Assembly: GCA_028571325.1 (NCBI GenBank)
Contig: CP116767.1
Location: 215,150-279,149 of the forward strand
Length of the DNA: 64,000 nt
Origin: Wolbachia endosymbiont of Ctenocephalides felis wCfeF
GTDB lineage: Bacteria; Pseudomonadota; Alphaproteobacteria; Rickettsiales; Anaplasmataceae
Direction of reading: 5' to 3'
A model generated the notes under the pieces. That model ran no database searches. It was not told where the DNA came from and saw nothing but the letters and a program-made list of their open reading frames with translations. Shown here piece by piece: positions 8,385-25,535 of this stretch (positions are counted from its first letter, which is position 1; each line of letters starts with the position of its first letter). The position numbers were made by a program, and so were the translations under genes.

Positions 8385-10835
8385 ATGCCAACAAATTTTC
8401 TGACGTTAAAAGAAATATTAGCAGAACTAAAAGGAAAAAACAGCATTACTGTTTTAAGGAAATATTGTCAGGATGAATGGGAATTTTACGATCTGTTAAG
8501 AGACTTAATGAATAATGAGGATTTTAATCAAGCGTGTATAGACAAATCTTTCAACGAAAGCTGTCAGAAAGATTTTGATCACTACATAGAACTAGCAAAC
8601 CAGGCAAAAAAAGCTGTAAGTAAATATTTTGAAAGGAAAGACATAGAGCTTCAGGCTTATTATACAGAAACTAATGACGCTGATAGAATTTTAAACATTA
8701 ATCTTGCTAACCATGATGGAAATGAACCAATTAGAATCAGTGATATTTTACAGCAAGAAAAAAATATTAGTAAATTGAATGTATATTGCGATAAAAAGCA
8801 CGATATATACGCTTATCGAAAAAACAAAAAAAGATACTATGAATTTAAAGAGGGTGCATATTATGAGATGATAAGCACTTGGCCTGCGACAGATAAATCT
8901 GGGAAAACTTTTATGTGTACCATGGTTATGAACGTAAGTAGTGATGGCATCACTGAAATACTGAAATTTGATGGTAGAGATTTTGAATCACCATCGAGGG
9001 AGTTTTGGGAATTAATAGGACTGAATAAGGAATTATACATTCAAGGTCTCTCCTTATATGATGCTGTGAAAGCATTATTGGAAAGAAATAAAAATGCACC
9101 ATTGCCCGATGTTGTACCCACTGCTGATAATGACTCACGAAATAGTGAACCTATAAGGAGCAACCAAGACAAGGAAATAGAGAAACAAGAGGTACACCCT
9201 GGACATGATGCTGACAATAACCCTATTTCTCCTACTAATAGCGATGCATCAACTCAAACAGAGGTTGATTCACGGCAGGTTGCAACTCAGCAAGAAATTA
9301 AAGAATTAAACAAGCAGAGGGATGATTTACAACGTGAACTCGAACGAGCTAAGCAAGCAATTGAAGCACAAGAGAAAAAGATTGAAAATTTACAAGTAGA
9401 AAAGAATAAAATACATGAGGAGTCTAGGGAAGAAGTAGAGAAATTAAATGAGAAGATTGAAGCAATGAAGCAAAAGATTGAATGGTTAGAGAGAGGAAGC
9501 AGCAACTTACAAAGTGAGCTTGAAAAAGAGAAGCAAAAAAATGTAGAGTTAGAGAAGTATAATAATGATTTACAAAATGAATTTAGAAAGGAGGGGCAAA
9601 AAAATATAGAACTACAAGCTAACCTAACACAAAAAAATGAAGAGTTAGCAAGTATATCAGCAAATCTGCAGGAGAAAACACAAGAACTTGAAAATATGCG
9701 TGGAGAAAAGGAAGAGTTGATAAGTAAATTAAAGGAATTGCAAAAGGAACTAAATCAACTTAAAGAGAAAAATTATAAATTAGAGGACGAGAACGATCAG
9801 TTAGAATGCTCCAATAAGAAGCTAGAGAAAGAAAAAGAACAGCTTTTACAAAAGATATTAGGTTTGGAAGAAGCGCAACTATCATTGGAAGGAGAAAAGC
9901 AAGCATTAAGTGATAGATTAAGCAACAGTGTAGAAAAACGAATAAAATCAAAACAGGAACTTATAAAAGCCAGACAAGAAATTGAAAAACTAGGGGAAGA
10001 GAATAGTAGTTTACAAGCTGAGTATAAAGAAGAGAAACAAAAACTCAAAAAAGAAATGGGCAAAATATATGAAAAAATAATCCAACTTAATGCAGAGCAA
10101 GAGCAGAAAGATCAAGAGCTCCATGAGAAAAATAAAGAACTAGAGGAAAAGTTAAAATTTGTTAACGCACAAAACAAGAAGTTAAAGGATGAGCTGGAAA
10201 AATCAAAAAGAGCAGAACAGCAAACATATGAAGACGCAGAACTAGAAATAAGTGAAAATCATAAAACTATGCAAGGCTTGCATGCTCAACTGCAGAAATT
10301 AAAACAGGAAAATCAAGAAGTAGAGAAGCATTATATATGTACAATAGAAAAACTAGCGTATGAAATTGAAGATTTGAAACCCGAGCTAGAGAATGAGAGG
10401 AAAACGCGCAAAAAATATCATATGTTATTAGAAGAACAAGATATAGAGATTAATGATTTGAAAAAAATAATTGAAGATAAAGTTCAGGAAGTTGAAAATC
10501 TGAAGGGCGAATTACAAAACAAGAAAGAAGGGGAAATTTTCCGTAATCAAACAAAAGCGCTGGGAAAAGACATTCATCTACTCGCCAGTAAACAAATTGA
10601 CCTCAATCAAGCATATACAATAACGGCAGATGTTCTTAATGATCCTGATAATGTTCCATTAAAGAAGAGAAAACTATCCAGATCTTTGAGCATTGACAAC
10701 GGATATGATAGCGGTAAGGAAAGTTATAATAATCGTTGTCATTCACCTCTAAGTCTCGTCAGCAACCCTGTACAGGTGAATAGTGCTTACACTGGCCAAA
10801 GTGAGCGCAGCAACTACGGCAGTGTCTACTCTTAA
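8385..10835 (+). CDS. Large coiled-coil protein, candidate secreted effector
   Basis: 816 aa; I do not recognise a named family. Residues 1 to about 250 look globular, with no transmembrane segment or signal peptide. A low-complexity linker (about 250-300) leads into a near-continuous Glu/Lys/Gln/Leu heptad coiled coil (about 300-725). The polar tail carries a basic cluster, PLKKRKLSRS (about 758-767), that fits a classical monopartite nuclear localisation signal, followed by Ser- and Tyr-rich sequence ending GSVYS. The ATG has a very strong AAAGGAGG site. The last 29 codons overlap the 3' end of rsmE on the other strand. An effector or cytoskeletal role is inference; a structural bacterial coiled coil is the alternative. 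Confidence 0.85.
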   Translation: MPTNFLTLKEILAELKGKNSITVLRKYCQDEWEFYDLLRDLMNNEDFNQACIDKSFNESCQKDFDHYIELANQAKKAVSKYFERKDIELQAYYTETNDADRILNINLANHDGNEPIRISDILQQEKNISKLNVYCDKKHDIYAYRKNKKRYYEFKEGAYYEMISTWPATDKSGKTFMCTMVMNVSSDGITEILKFDGRDFESPSREFWELIGLNKELYIQGLSLYDAVKALLERNKNAPLPDVVPTADNDSRNSEPIRSNQDKEIEKQEVHPGHDADNNPISPTNSDASTQTEVDSRQVATQQEIKELNKQRDDLQRELERAKQAIEAQEKKIENLQVEKNKIHEESREEVEKLNEKIEAMKQKIEWLERGSSNLQSELEKEKQKNVELEKYNNDLQNEFRKEGQKNIELQANLTQKNEELASISANLQEKTQELENMRGEKEELISKLKELQKELNQLKEKNYKLEDENDQLECSNKKLEKEKEQLLQKILGLEEAQLSLEGEKQALSDRLSNSVEKRIKSKQELIKARQEIEKLGEENSSLQAEYKEEKQKLKKEMGKIYEKIIQLNAEQEQKDQELHEKNKELEEKLKFVNAQNKKLKDELEKSKRAEQQTYEDAELEISENHKTMQGLHAQLQKLKQENQEVEKHYICTIEKLAYEIEDLKPELENERKTRKKYHMLLEEQDIEINDLKKIIEDKVQEVENLKGELQNKKEGEIFRNQTKALGKDIHLLASKQIDLNQAYTITADVLNDPDNVPLKKRKLSRSLSIDNGYDSGKESYNNRCHSPLSLVSNPVQVNSAYTGQSERSNYGSVYS

Positions 10836-11474
10836 AATTCTCTTCCCTAGACTTAATTTCTGACAGAACTTATCAGCAAAGCTAAGTTCATTGTGTGAGA
10901 AACCACCTTCAGGACCAACAATAATAGCAATATTTTTTTTGTTCTTCAGAACTTCATTAGGAGGCTTTCCCTGCCCTGTTTCATCACATAAAATAAAACT
11001 TCTATCCTGAGAGTCAGGTAAATCACGAAAATTAATAGGAGGTAAAATCTCTGGCACACTTGTTCTACCACATTGTTCTGCCGCTTCAATTGCCTGTAAT
11101 TTTGCTCTACCCAGATTAACATTTTTTACCACTGTATGCTCCGTCAAAGTGAATTGGATGCAGGTTACCCCCATTTCAGTTGCCTGCCTTATTATGTTGC
11201 CTAAAGCGGCATTTTTTACCATAGCACAATATAGATACGAATTTTCTTCATATTGCTGTTGTTTGGTACATTCTTTAAGTGTAGCTTTTGCTAATTTATG
11301 TGATGTATCAACTATTTCTCCTAACCACTCTCCATCCTTTCCATTAAAAAAAGAAATATTGGCATTCTTCTTAAGTCGCATGACGTTACAAACATAGTGA
11401 CTTTGCCTTGGACTAAGCTCTAAACTAACGCCTTGTGATAACGCCTTCTCAACGTAAAGTCTAATTTTTTCCAT
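10749..11474 (-). CDS. rsmE: 16S rRNA m3U1498 methyltransferase (RsmE)
   Basis: 241 aa, the usual length. RsmE methylates N3 of U1498 of 16S rRNA using S-adenosylmethionine. The knotted SPOUT-fold signature is clear: IVGPEGGFSHNE and the C-terminal LGKRILRVDTAVVAALTL. The N-terminal PUA-like part contains HYVCNVMRLK. Its last 87 bp are antisense to the end of the coiled-coil gene. The ATG is at 11474; no adjacent gene is clearly co-transcribed. Confidence 0.93.
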   Translation of the reverse strand: MEKIRLYVEKALSQGVSLELSPRQSHYVCNVMRLKKNANISFFNGKDGEWLGEIVDTSHKLAKATLKECTKQQQYEENSYLYCAMVKNAALGNIIRQATEMGVTCIQFTLTEHTVVKNVNLGRAKLQAIEAAEQCGRTSVPEILPPINFRDLPDSQDRSFILCDETGQGKPPNEVLKNKKNIAIIVGPEGGFSHNELSFADKFCQKLSLGKRILRVDTAVVAALTLASVSTIHLYRVADET

Positions 11475-11525
11475 TCAATATATACTTGTATTAACGATCA
11501 AGCACCTGCAAACTGAAGCATTGTC

Positions 11526-12166
11526 TTATACCAAACCTCATTATTATACAAAATCCCAATGGTAAATTAAAAAGTTTCCCTACGATTAGAGATTTAGCAG
11601 GTTTATTATGTATCTTGTTTGATAACGAAAGTTAGTATAACCTTTATGCTTAAGAAATTCACTAAATGGAAAAAAAAGCAAAAGAAGCCCCGTGGTGGCT
11701 AATTATTTACTTTTGTGTTGAAATGTTGGCGTTTTTTTATCCTAAACGCTTAATAAGTGCGACTTAGCTGCTTTTTAATGCAACTTAACCTTAGCCATAA
11801 ACGTTTAAGAAACTCACTAAGCAGAAAAAAAGCAAAAGAAACCCCGAGTAGCTAGTTATTCACTATCTATCTTATGATATTGGCGTTTTTGATGTCTTAA
11901 ACGACTTATAAGCGCGTTTCAGCTTGTATAGGTAAAAAAACAGAAGTTTTAAAAAGACATGCAGTGCACATAGTGCGAAAAATTAAACATGAGACGCCAA
12001 ATATGCTAAGTTTTTTTCTCATTTAATCTGCACAGACTGAAGATAAATAATAGCTTCAGTTTCATAATAACAGGGTTGGTGAGGGTTGTCAAGTAGTTTT
12101 TTTTGTTTCTGTTGGGTAGCTTTTTTCCACTTTTGTCTGCCCGCTTTTTGTGTAGTGAGAATTAGG
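11526..12166. repeat. Dispersed repeat, type B, with tandem modules (reverse of 48871-49310)
   Basis: This fills most of the 11475-12228 gap. Two tandem modules of about 150 bp each begin with an A-run, GCAAAAGAA and CCCCG (near 11670 and 11825), and share a TTGGCG...CTTAtAAG hairpin motif. A leftward promoter-like pair lies at the right side: TTGACA as complement at 12087-12092, 17 bp, TATTAT as complement at 12064-12069. The outer ends resemble terminal inverted repeats (ATACCAAA at 11526 and a decayed TTAGGTGT at 12162). The interior is nearly identical, inverted, to 48871-49310. Small reading frames here are not conserved as proteins. Confidence 0.8.
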
Positions 12167-12167
12167 T

Positions 12168-12193
12168 GTACCCGTTTTGCATCGGACGGGTAC
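12168..12193. terminator. Hairpin just downstream of rpoBC
   Basis: GTACCCGT (12168-12175) and ACGGGTAC (12186-12193) are perfect inverted repeats around a 10-nt loop, extendable by one T-A pair. It is 36 bp past the rpoBC stop. No T-run follows on the minus strand, so termination here would not be classical. Confidence 0.4.
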
Positions 12194-12228
12194 ATAGATG
12201 GTATAAACGCCACTCTTCGCTAGCTCAT

Positions 12229-20775
<8,547 letters not shown>

Positions 20776-20823
20776 CTAAAAGCGCTGCATCAATATAAAA
20801 TTAATATATTAAATGTAAGCATC

Positions 20824-21234
<411 letters not shown>

Positions 21235-21250
21235 TTACTTAACAACAAAT

Positions 21251-21769
21251 TTATTTTTTAGAACTATAATAATCTAACACTCTTATAAGCCTCATGGAAG
21301 GTGAGTTAATAGATAACGCCAACCGAGCAGGAATATTATAAGATATTAAACGCATAATTTTAATACGCAACTCATCCAGAGAAGGTAACTTAGCCAGTTT
21401 ATTAACATCCTCTACTGTAAGCAATTGATTTAAGTGAGCTGCGCAAATCACAGACATCTTTTTTTTATTAGCATCAACGAAATCAACTATCAGCTTTGCA
21501 GCCTCTACTATACCACCAGAGTATATAACAGCAACAGGACCAGAAAATCTATCTGATAAATAGGAAAATCTATCAGTTCTTTCCAAAGCTAAACGTGCTA
21601 GAGTATTTTTAACTACTAGCATTCCGCCTGCTACAGCCTTTAGGCCATTCCTGAGGGCTAATGAGTCACTAGCATTTATAGATTTAAAATTTACCAGTAT
21701 TAAGAAATCATTATTTACAAACACATTCATTATGTTCTGTATAAAATCATCCTTACTTTCACGCTTCAC
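21251..21769 (-). CDS. rplJ: 50S ribosomal protein L10
   Basis: 172 aa. Anchors L7/L12 dimers to the ribosome. The conserved N-terminal fold (VNFKSINASDSLALRNGLK, VVKNTLARLAL) and FSGPVAVIYS are present. It starts 12 bp after rplA. In many bacteria L10 autoregulates the rplJL message; no leader structure can be assigned confidently here. Confidence 0.96.
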   Translation of the reverse strand: MKRESKDDFIQNIMNVFVNNDFLILVNFKSINASDSLALRNGLKAVAGGMLVVKNTLARLALERTDRFSYLSDRFSGPVAVIYSGGIVEAAKLIVDFVDANKKKMSVICAAHLNQLLTVEDVNKLAKLPSLDELRIKIMRLISYNIPARLALSINSPSMRLIRVLDYYSSKK

Positions 21770-21781
21770 AGTATTACTCCC

Positions 21782-22435
21782 TTAAATTATATCTTCCACT
21801 TTGTTTATTTTATAAGCTTTGCCCATAGTTGAATTTAAAAAGACACTCTTAAAGTACACTCCTTTAACAGAAACAGGTTTACTATTTTTAATGACTTTAA
21901 GAAAGGCTTTCAAATTTTCTAGCAAATCATCAACACCGGACTTGATGTTTCCTAATTTACCGTGGATAATACCATTTTTGTCTGTCCTAAATTTTATTTG
22001 ACCAGATTTAATGGTTTTAACAGCTTCTGCAACTTTAGAAGTTACGGTACCAAATTTGGGATTAGGCATCAATCCCTTGGCACCCAACATTTTCGCAATA
22101 GGGGTAATTTTTGCTATAAAATCAGGAGTGGTGATACACCAATCGACATCTAGTTTTCTACCCTTTTTTATTTCTTCAACTAAATCCTCCCCTCCTACAA
22201 TATCAGCACCAGCTTTTTCAGCTTCTGATAAATGCTTATCTTGGGCTAAAACAGCTACTTTAATATCTTTTCCAATACCCTTAGGCAAAATCACTGTACC
22301 GCGCACCTGTTCTTCAGATTTACGTGAATCCACACCTAAATTAACTGCAACATCAATTGACTCGTTAAACTTTGCTGAAGCGGACTCAATAATCTTTTCT
22401 AAACATTGCTTGGGATTGTCGTGATATGTACTCAT
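21782..22435 (-). CDS. rplA: 50S ribosomal protein L1
   Basis: 217 aa, slightly shorter than the E. coli protein (234). L1 stalk protein that assists exit of deacylated tRNA. The signature region [12 protein letters not shown] and the RNA-binding [12 protein letters not shown] are present. It begins 4 bp after the rplK stop, indicating tight translational linkage. Confidence 0.97.
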   Translation of the reverse strand: MSTYHDNPKQCLEKIIESASAKFNESIDVAVNLGVDSRKSEEQVRGTVILPKGIGKDIKVAVLAQDKHLSEAEKAGADIVGGEDLVEEIKKGRKLDVDWCITTPDFIAKITPIAKMLGAKGLMPNPKFGTVTSKVAEAVKTIKSGQIKFRTDKNGIIHGKLGNIKSGVDDLLENLKAFLKVIKNSKPVSVKGVYFKSVFLNSTMGKAYKINKVEDII

Positions 22436-22439
22436 GCGT

Positions 22440-22880
22440 CTAACCTTCTATAACTTCTATACCCATAGATTTGGCAGTGCCTATAACCATTTTCACTGCT
22501 GAATCCTCATTATCCACTTTCATGTCAACCATTTTACATCTTGCTACCTTAATTATAGCAGACATAGGCAACTTCGCCACCAATTCTTTACCTGGATTAT
22601 TGGAACTTTTGGTCAATTTAGCTTCCTGCTTAAGCAAATAAGCAACAGGCGGACCACTGACAGTAAAATCGTGAGAGCGATCATCCTTTATAGAGATTCG
22701 TACTGTTACTAAATCACCTACCTTATAGTTGGCGTTAGCCGTGCTAGTCACTTTATTAAAAGCTTCGCAGAACTTAGGAACGGGTATACCACGCGGACCA
22801 AGCACTGAAGCAATTTTTGGCCCAGGTACTGCCTTCCCCGCTTCCATTAATAAGTTAATCTTAGCAACCACGACACTCAT
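22440..22880 (-). CDS. rplK: 50S ribosomal protein L11
   Basis: 146 aa. Part of the GTPase-associated centre of the large subunit. The N-terminal [25 protein letters not shown] and the C-terminal signature [10 protein letters not shown] are intact. It starts 2 bp after the nusG stop codon. Confidence 0.97.
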   Translation of the reverse strand: MSVVVAKINLLMEAGKAVPGPKIASVLGPRGIPVPKFCEAFNKVTSTANANYKVGDLVTVRISIKDDRSHDFTVSGPPVAYLLKQEAKLTKSSNNPGKELVAKLPMSAIIKVARCKMVDMKVDNEDSAVKMVIGTAKSMGIEVIEG

Positions 22881-22882
22881 AA

Positions 22883-23713
22883 TTAATCCTCTATTTTCTC
22901 TACTTGAGCTAAATCTAACTCTATTATTGTTGGCTTACCTAGAATTGACACTTCTACATTAATAATTTTTTTCTCATCGTTAATCATATCTACTTTACCA
23001 GTAAAATTTTGAAAAAGACCATCGTTAATTTTCACCTTTTCTCCCTTTTCATAACCGTGACTTAACTTTTTCGTCTCTTGAGCATTATAAAGTGCATTAC
23101 ACATTGAGCGAATCTCATCATCCAAAATCACCTTGGGAACATTACCATTTTTTAAGAACCCATAAACTTTAAGAGACTTTGGTATATTATTAACAAAGTT
23201 TAACACTTCATCGCATAAATTTACATATAAAAAAACATAACCAGGAAAGCATTTTCTTCGTGTAACAGTTTTTTTAGACCTTAATTCCGCCTCACTTGGC
23301 TCTTCATATGGGATAAAAACTTCCTTAAAATAATTGCTAACTCCTAATCTCATAGAATTTTCTAACACGTGTTGACACACCTTTTCTTCGTAATTGGAAG
23401 CAACCCTCAAAATATACCATTTGTATTTGTCGAATTCTCTACGCTTTAAACTCATTTCATCATCTGAAACTACTTCAAAATTACCAGACTCATCACTGCA
23501 GAACCCAGGTGTTTGATTCAGAATATCCCTACTCTCATCACATAGATGCATACATACGTACACTTCACACAACTCCCTTATGCCAGATTTTGAATCACTT
23601 ACCGTTTGATAAGGAATAAATACCTCCTTGAAATAAGTACTGCTGTTTACTAACTCACGTACGTGCCTCTCATGCCCGTAATCAACTTTAATAATGTACC
23701 ATTTATATTCCAT
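22883..23713 (-). CDS. nusG: Transcription factor NusG with duplicated NGN domain
   Basis: 276 aa from the ATG at 23713 (a TTG at 23725 would add four residues), against about 180 aa for usual NusG. NusG binds RNA polymerase through its NGN domain and Rho or ribosomal S10 through its KOW domain. Two NGN-like units are visible: residues about 2-88 (YKWYIIKV...YFKEVFIPY...LCDE) and about 96-201 (YKWYILRV...YFKEVFIPY...LCDE). Only the second keeps the canonical RRKCFPGYVFLYV core. A KOW domain (GEKVKINDGLFQNFTGKV) occupies about 222-276. It overlaps secE by 11 bp and precedes rplK. Gene identity is certain; the role of the extra domain is unknown. Confidence 0.95.
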   Translation of the reverse strand: MEYKWYIIKVDYGHERHVRELVNSSTYFKEVFIPYQTVSDSKSGIRELCEVYVCMHLCDESRDILNQTPGFCSDESGNFEVVSDDEMSLKRREFDKYKWYILRVASNYEEKVCQHVLENSMRLGVSNYFKEVFIPYEEPSEAELRSKKTVTRRKCFPGYVFLYVNLCDEVLNFVNNIPKSLKVYGFLKNGNVPKVILDDEIRSMCNALYNAQETKKLSHGYEKGEKVKINDGLFQNFTGKVDMINDEKKIINVEVSILGKPTIIELDLAQVEKIED

Positions 23714-23903
23714 AAACAATTCCAAATAAAGCTTTAATTGCGTAAAGAGACGTAAAATCTATCAAATGAAAGAAAACTGAAAAGCACAATATAACAACTG
23801 CTACAACAAATAAAGACGATAACACTTCTTGCTTCTTCACCCAGGCAATTTTTCGTATTTCCTGCTTGATATCACACAAAAAGACACTTAAACCTTTTAA
23901 CAT
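23703..23903 (-). CDS. secE: Protein translocase subunit SecE
   Basis: 66 aa from the ATG chosen here; a GTG three codons upstream (23912) is an alternative. Essential small subunit of the SecYEG inner-membrane channel. The conserved cytoplasmic motif EIRKIAWVKKQEV is followed by one transmembrane segment (LFVVAVVILCFSVFFHLIDF). It lies between tRNA-Trp and nusG as in most bacteria. Confidence 0.94.
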   Translation of the reverse strand: MLKGLSVFLCDIKQEIRKIAWVKKQEVLSSLFVVAVVILCFSVFFHLIDFTSLYAIKALFGIVYGI

Positions 23904-23922
23904 TTCTACCACAACATTAATG

Positions 23923-23995
23923 CAGGAGCGATAGGAATTGAACCTACAACCTCTGGTTTTGGAGACCAGCGCTCTACCAATTGAGCTACACTCCT
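23923..23995 (-). tRNA. trnW: tRNA-Trp (CCA)
   Basis: 73-nt cloverleaf on the minus strand. Anticodon stem CTGGT/ACCAG frames the loop CTCCAAA with anticodon CCA. The acceptor arms AGGAGTG/CGCTCCT pair with one G-U, and the discriminator is G. No CCA is encoded. It sits between tuf and secE, the usual location. Confidence 0.97.
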
Positions 23996-24009
23996 ATGAC
24001 TAAAACTTT

Positions 24010-25185
24010 CTACTCCAAAATCTCGGAAACAACACCAGAACCAACAGTTCTACCACCCTCTCTTATTGCAAAACGCAATCCCTTATCCATCGCTATTGAT
24101 ACTTGCAATTCCACTTCTATACTTACATTATCTCCCGGCATTACCATTTCTTTCCCTTCCAGCAATTTTATACTCCCCGTTACATCTGTCGTCCTTATAT
24201 AAAATTGTGGCTGATAATTTGCAAAAAATGGCGTATGCCTCCCTCCTTCTTCTTTCTTCAATATATACACTTCCGCCTTAAACCTCTTGTGTGGCGTTAT
24301 TGTCCCTGGCTTTGCCAACACCTGCCCTCTCTCCACTTCTTCTCTCTTTGTCCCCCTCAACAGTATCCCCACATTGAGTCCTGCACATCCCTTGTCCAGT
24401 AACTTCTTAAACATCTCAACACCTGTACATATCGTCTTTTGCGTTGCTTTTAGACCTATTATTTCTATCTCTTCACCCATCTTCACTTCTCCCTTTTCTA
24501 TTCTTCCTGTTACTACAGTTCCACGCCCAGATATCGAAAATACATCTTCTATTGGCATTAAAAATGGTAAATCCACAGGCCTCGGCTGATCTGGCACATA
24601 CTCATCTAATGCTTTCACCAATTTATCCATTGATTTCTTTCCATATTCACTATCTTCGTCACCTTCCAGCACCTTCAATGCCGAACCCACAATAACTGGT
24701 ACTTCTTCTCCAGGAAAGCCATACTTCGTTAGCAATTCTCTGACTTCCATCTCCACTAAACCAATCATATCGTGATCAGCAACATCAGCTTTATTTATGT
24801 ATACCACAATATGCTTAACACCAACTTGCTTTGCCAGTAATATGTGTTCTCTTGTTTGTGGCATCGGCCCATCAACCCCTGACACTACCAATATTGCCGC
24901 ATCCATCTGCGCTGCACCTACTATCATGTTTTTTACATAGTCAGCATGCCCAGGACAATCGACGTGTGCATAATGCCTCTTTTCCGTCTGATATTCAACG
25001 TGTGCTGTTGCGATCGTTATCCCCCTTTTCCTCTCTTCTGGTGCTTTATCTATTTGATCGTATGCTACAAAATTCCCATAATATTTCGTTATTGCCGCTG
25101 TCAATGTCGTCTTCCCATGATCCACATGCCCTATTGTCCCCACATTCATATGCGGCTTGCCAAATGCTTCTACTACTTGTGTCAT
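24010..25185 (-). CDS. tuf: Elongation factor Tu
   Basis: 391 aa. GTPase that delivers aminoacyl-tRNA to the ribosome. G1 ([10 protein letters not shown]), the switch region ([11 protein letters not shown]), G3 ([12 protein letters not shown]), G4 (NKAD) and the C-terminal barrel domains are all present. Codon use is rich in CCC/CCT-type strings compared with its neighbours, giving many antisense open frames that are not genes. It is flanked by tRNA-Gly and tRNA-Trp in the tRNA-tuf-secE order found in many proteobacteria. Confidence 0.98.
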   Translation of the reverse strand: MTQVVEAFGKPHMNVGTIGHVDHGKTTLTAAITKYYGNFVAYDQIDKAPEERKRGITIATAHVEYQTEKRHYAHVDCPGHADYVKNMIVGAAQMDAAILVVSGVDGPMPQTREHILLAKQVGVKHIVVYINKADVADHDMIGLVEMEVRELLTKYGFPGEEVPVIVGSALKVLEGDEDSEYGKKSMDKLVKALDEYVPDQPRPVDLPFLMPIEDVFSISGRGTVVTGRIEKGEVKMGEEIEIIGLKATQKTICTGVEMFKKLLDKGCAGLNVGILLRGTKREEVERGQVLAKPGTITPHKRFKAEVYILKKEEGGRHTPFFANYQPQFYIRTTDVTGSIKLLEGKEMVMPGDNVSIEVELQVSIAMDKGLRFAIREGGRTVGSGVVSEILE

Positions 25186-25263
25186 AACTTAAACTTTTCT
25201 ACCTAAAATACAAATACATAAATAAATAATATGTTGATTTTATAAAAATACAACAAAAAAAAG

Positions 25264-25335
25264 AGCGGATAGTGGGATTCGAACCCACTCCACTAGCTTG
25301 GAAGGCTAGAGCTCTACCAATTAAGCTATACCCGC
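25264..25335 (-). tRNA. trnG: tRNA-Gly (TCC)
   Basis: 72-nt cloverleaf. Anticodon arms CTAGC/GCTAG frame CTTCCAA (anticodon TCC). The T arm GTGGG/CCCAC frames the loop TTCGAAT, and the acceptor GCGGGTA/TATCCGC has a G-T wobble. No encoded CCA. It is located between tRNA-Tyr and tuf. Confidence 0.97.
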
Positions 25336-25339
25336 ACAA

Positions 25340-25422
25340 TGGAGGAGGTAGGATTCGAACCTACGTACGCTTTCGCGGACAGATTTACAGTCTGTTACCT
25401 TTAACCACTCGGTCACTCCTCC
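25340..25422 (-). tRNA. trnY: tRNA-Tyr (GTA)
   Basis: 83-nt class II tRNA with a long variable arm (CCGCGAAAGCG). Anticodon arms ACAGA/TCTGT frame CTGTAAA (anticodon GTA). Acceptor arms GGAGGAG/CTCCTCC are perfectly paired, with discriminator A. It is the first gene of the tRNA-tuf-rpl-rpoBC block. Confidence 0.97.
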
Positions 25423-25481
25423 ACAAAATTTGTTAAGAGAGCACTACCCCAGTATCTTAACTTAATCTTTTATTATATTTA

Positions 25482-25510
25482 ATATTAAATGTCTAAAACT
25501 AAAAAATCAA
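25482..25510 (-). promoter_or_regulatory. Predicted promoter of the tRNA-tuf-rpl-rpoBC block
   Basis: On the minus strand TTGATT (complement of 25505-25510), a 17-bp spacer and TAATAT (complement of 25482-25487) lie about 60 bp upstream of tRNA-Tyr. The AT-rich surroundings make alternatives possible. Confidence 0.4.
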
Positions 25511-25527
25511 GCAATAAAACCTTGCTA
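25501..25527 (-). terminator. Possible carA terminator
   Basis: Reading from carA, AGCAA...TTGCT forms a 5-bp stem followed by TGATTTTTT. The stem is short, and the T-run overlaps the predicted -35 of the next transcription unit. Confidence 0.35.
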
Positions 25528-25535
25528 GGTTAAAA

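Noticed and set aside
12019..12213. 64-codon frame on the minus strand next to rpoBC
   Set aside because: It lies mostly in the dispersed repeat and has no ribosome site or recognisable protein pattern.
24066..25206. Several long open frames antisense to tuf
   Set aside because: They come from the biased codon use of tuf; their translations are low-complexity Leu/Pro/Ser/His strings.
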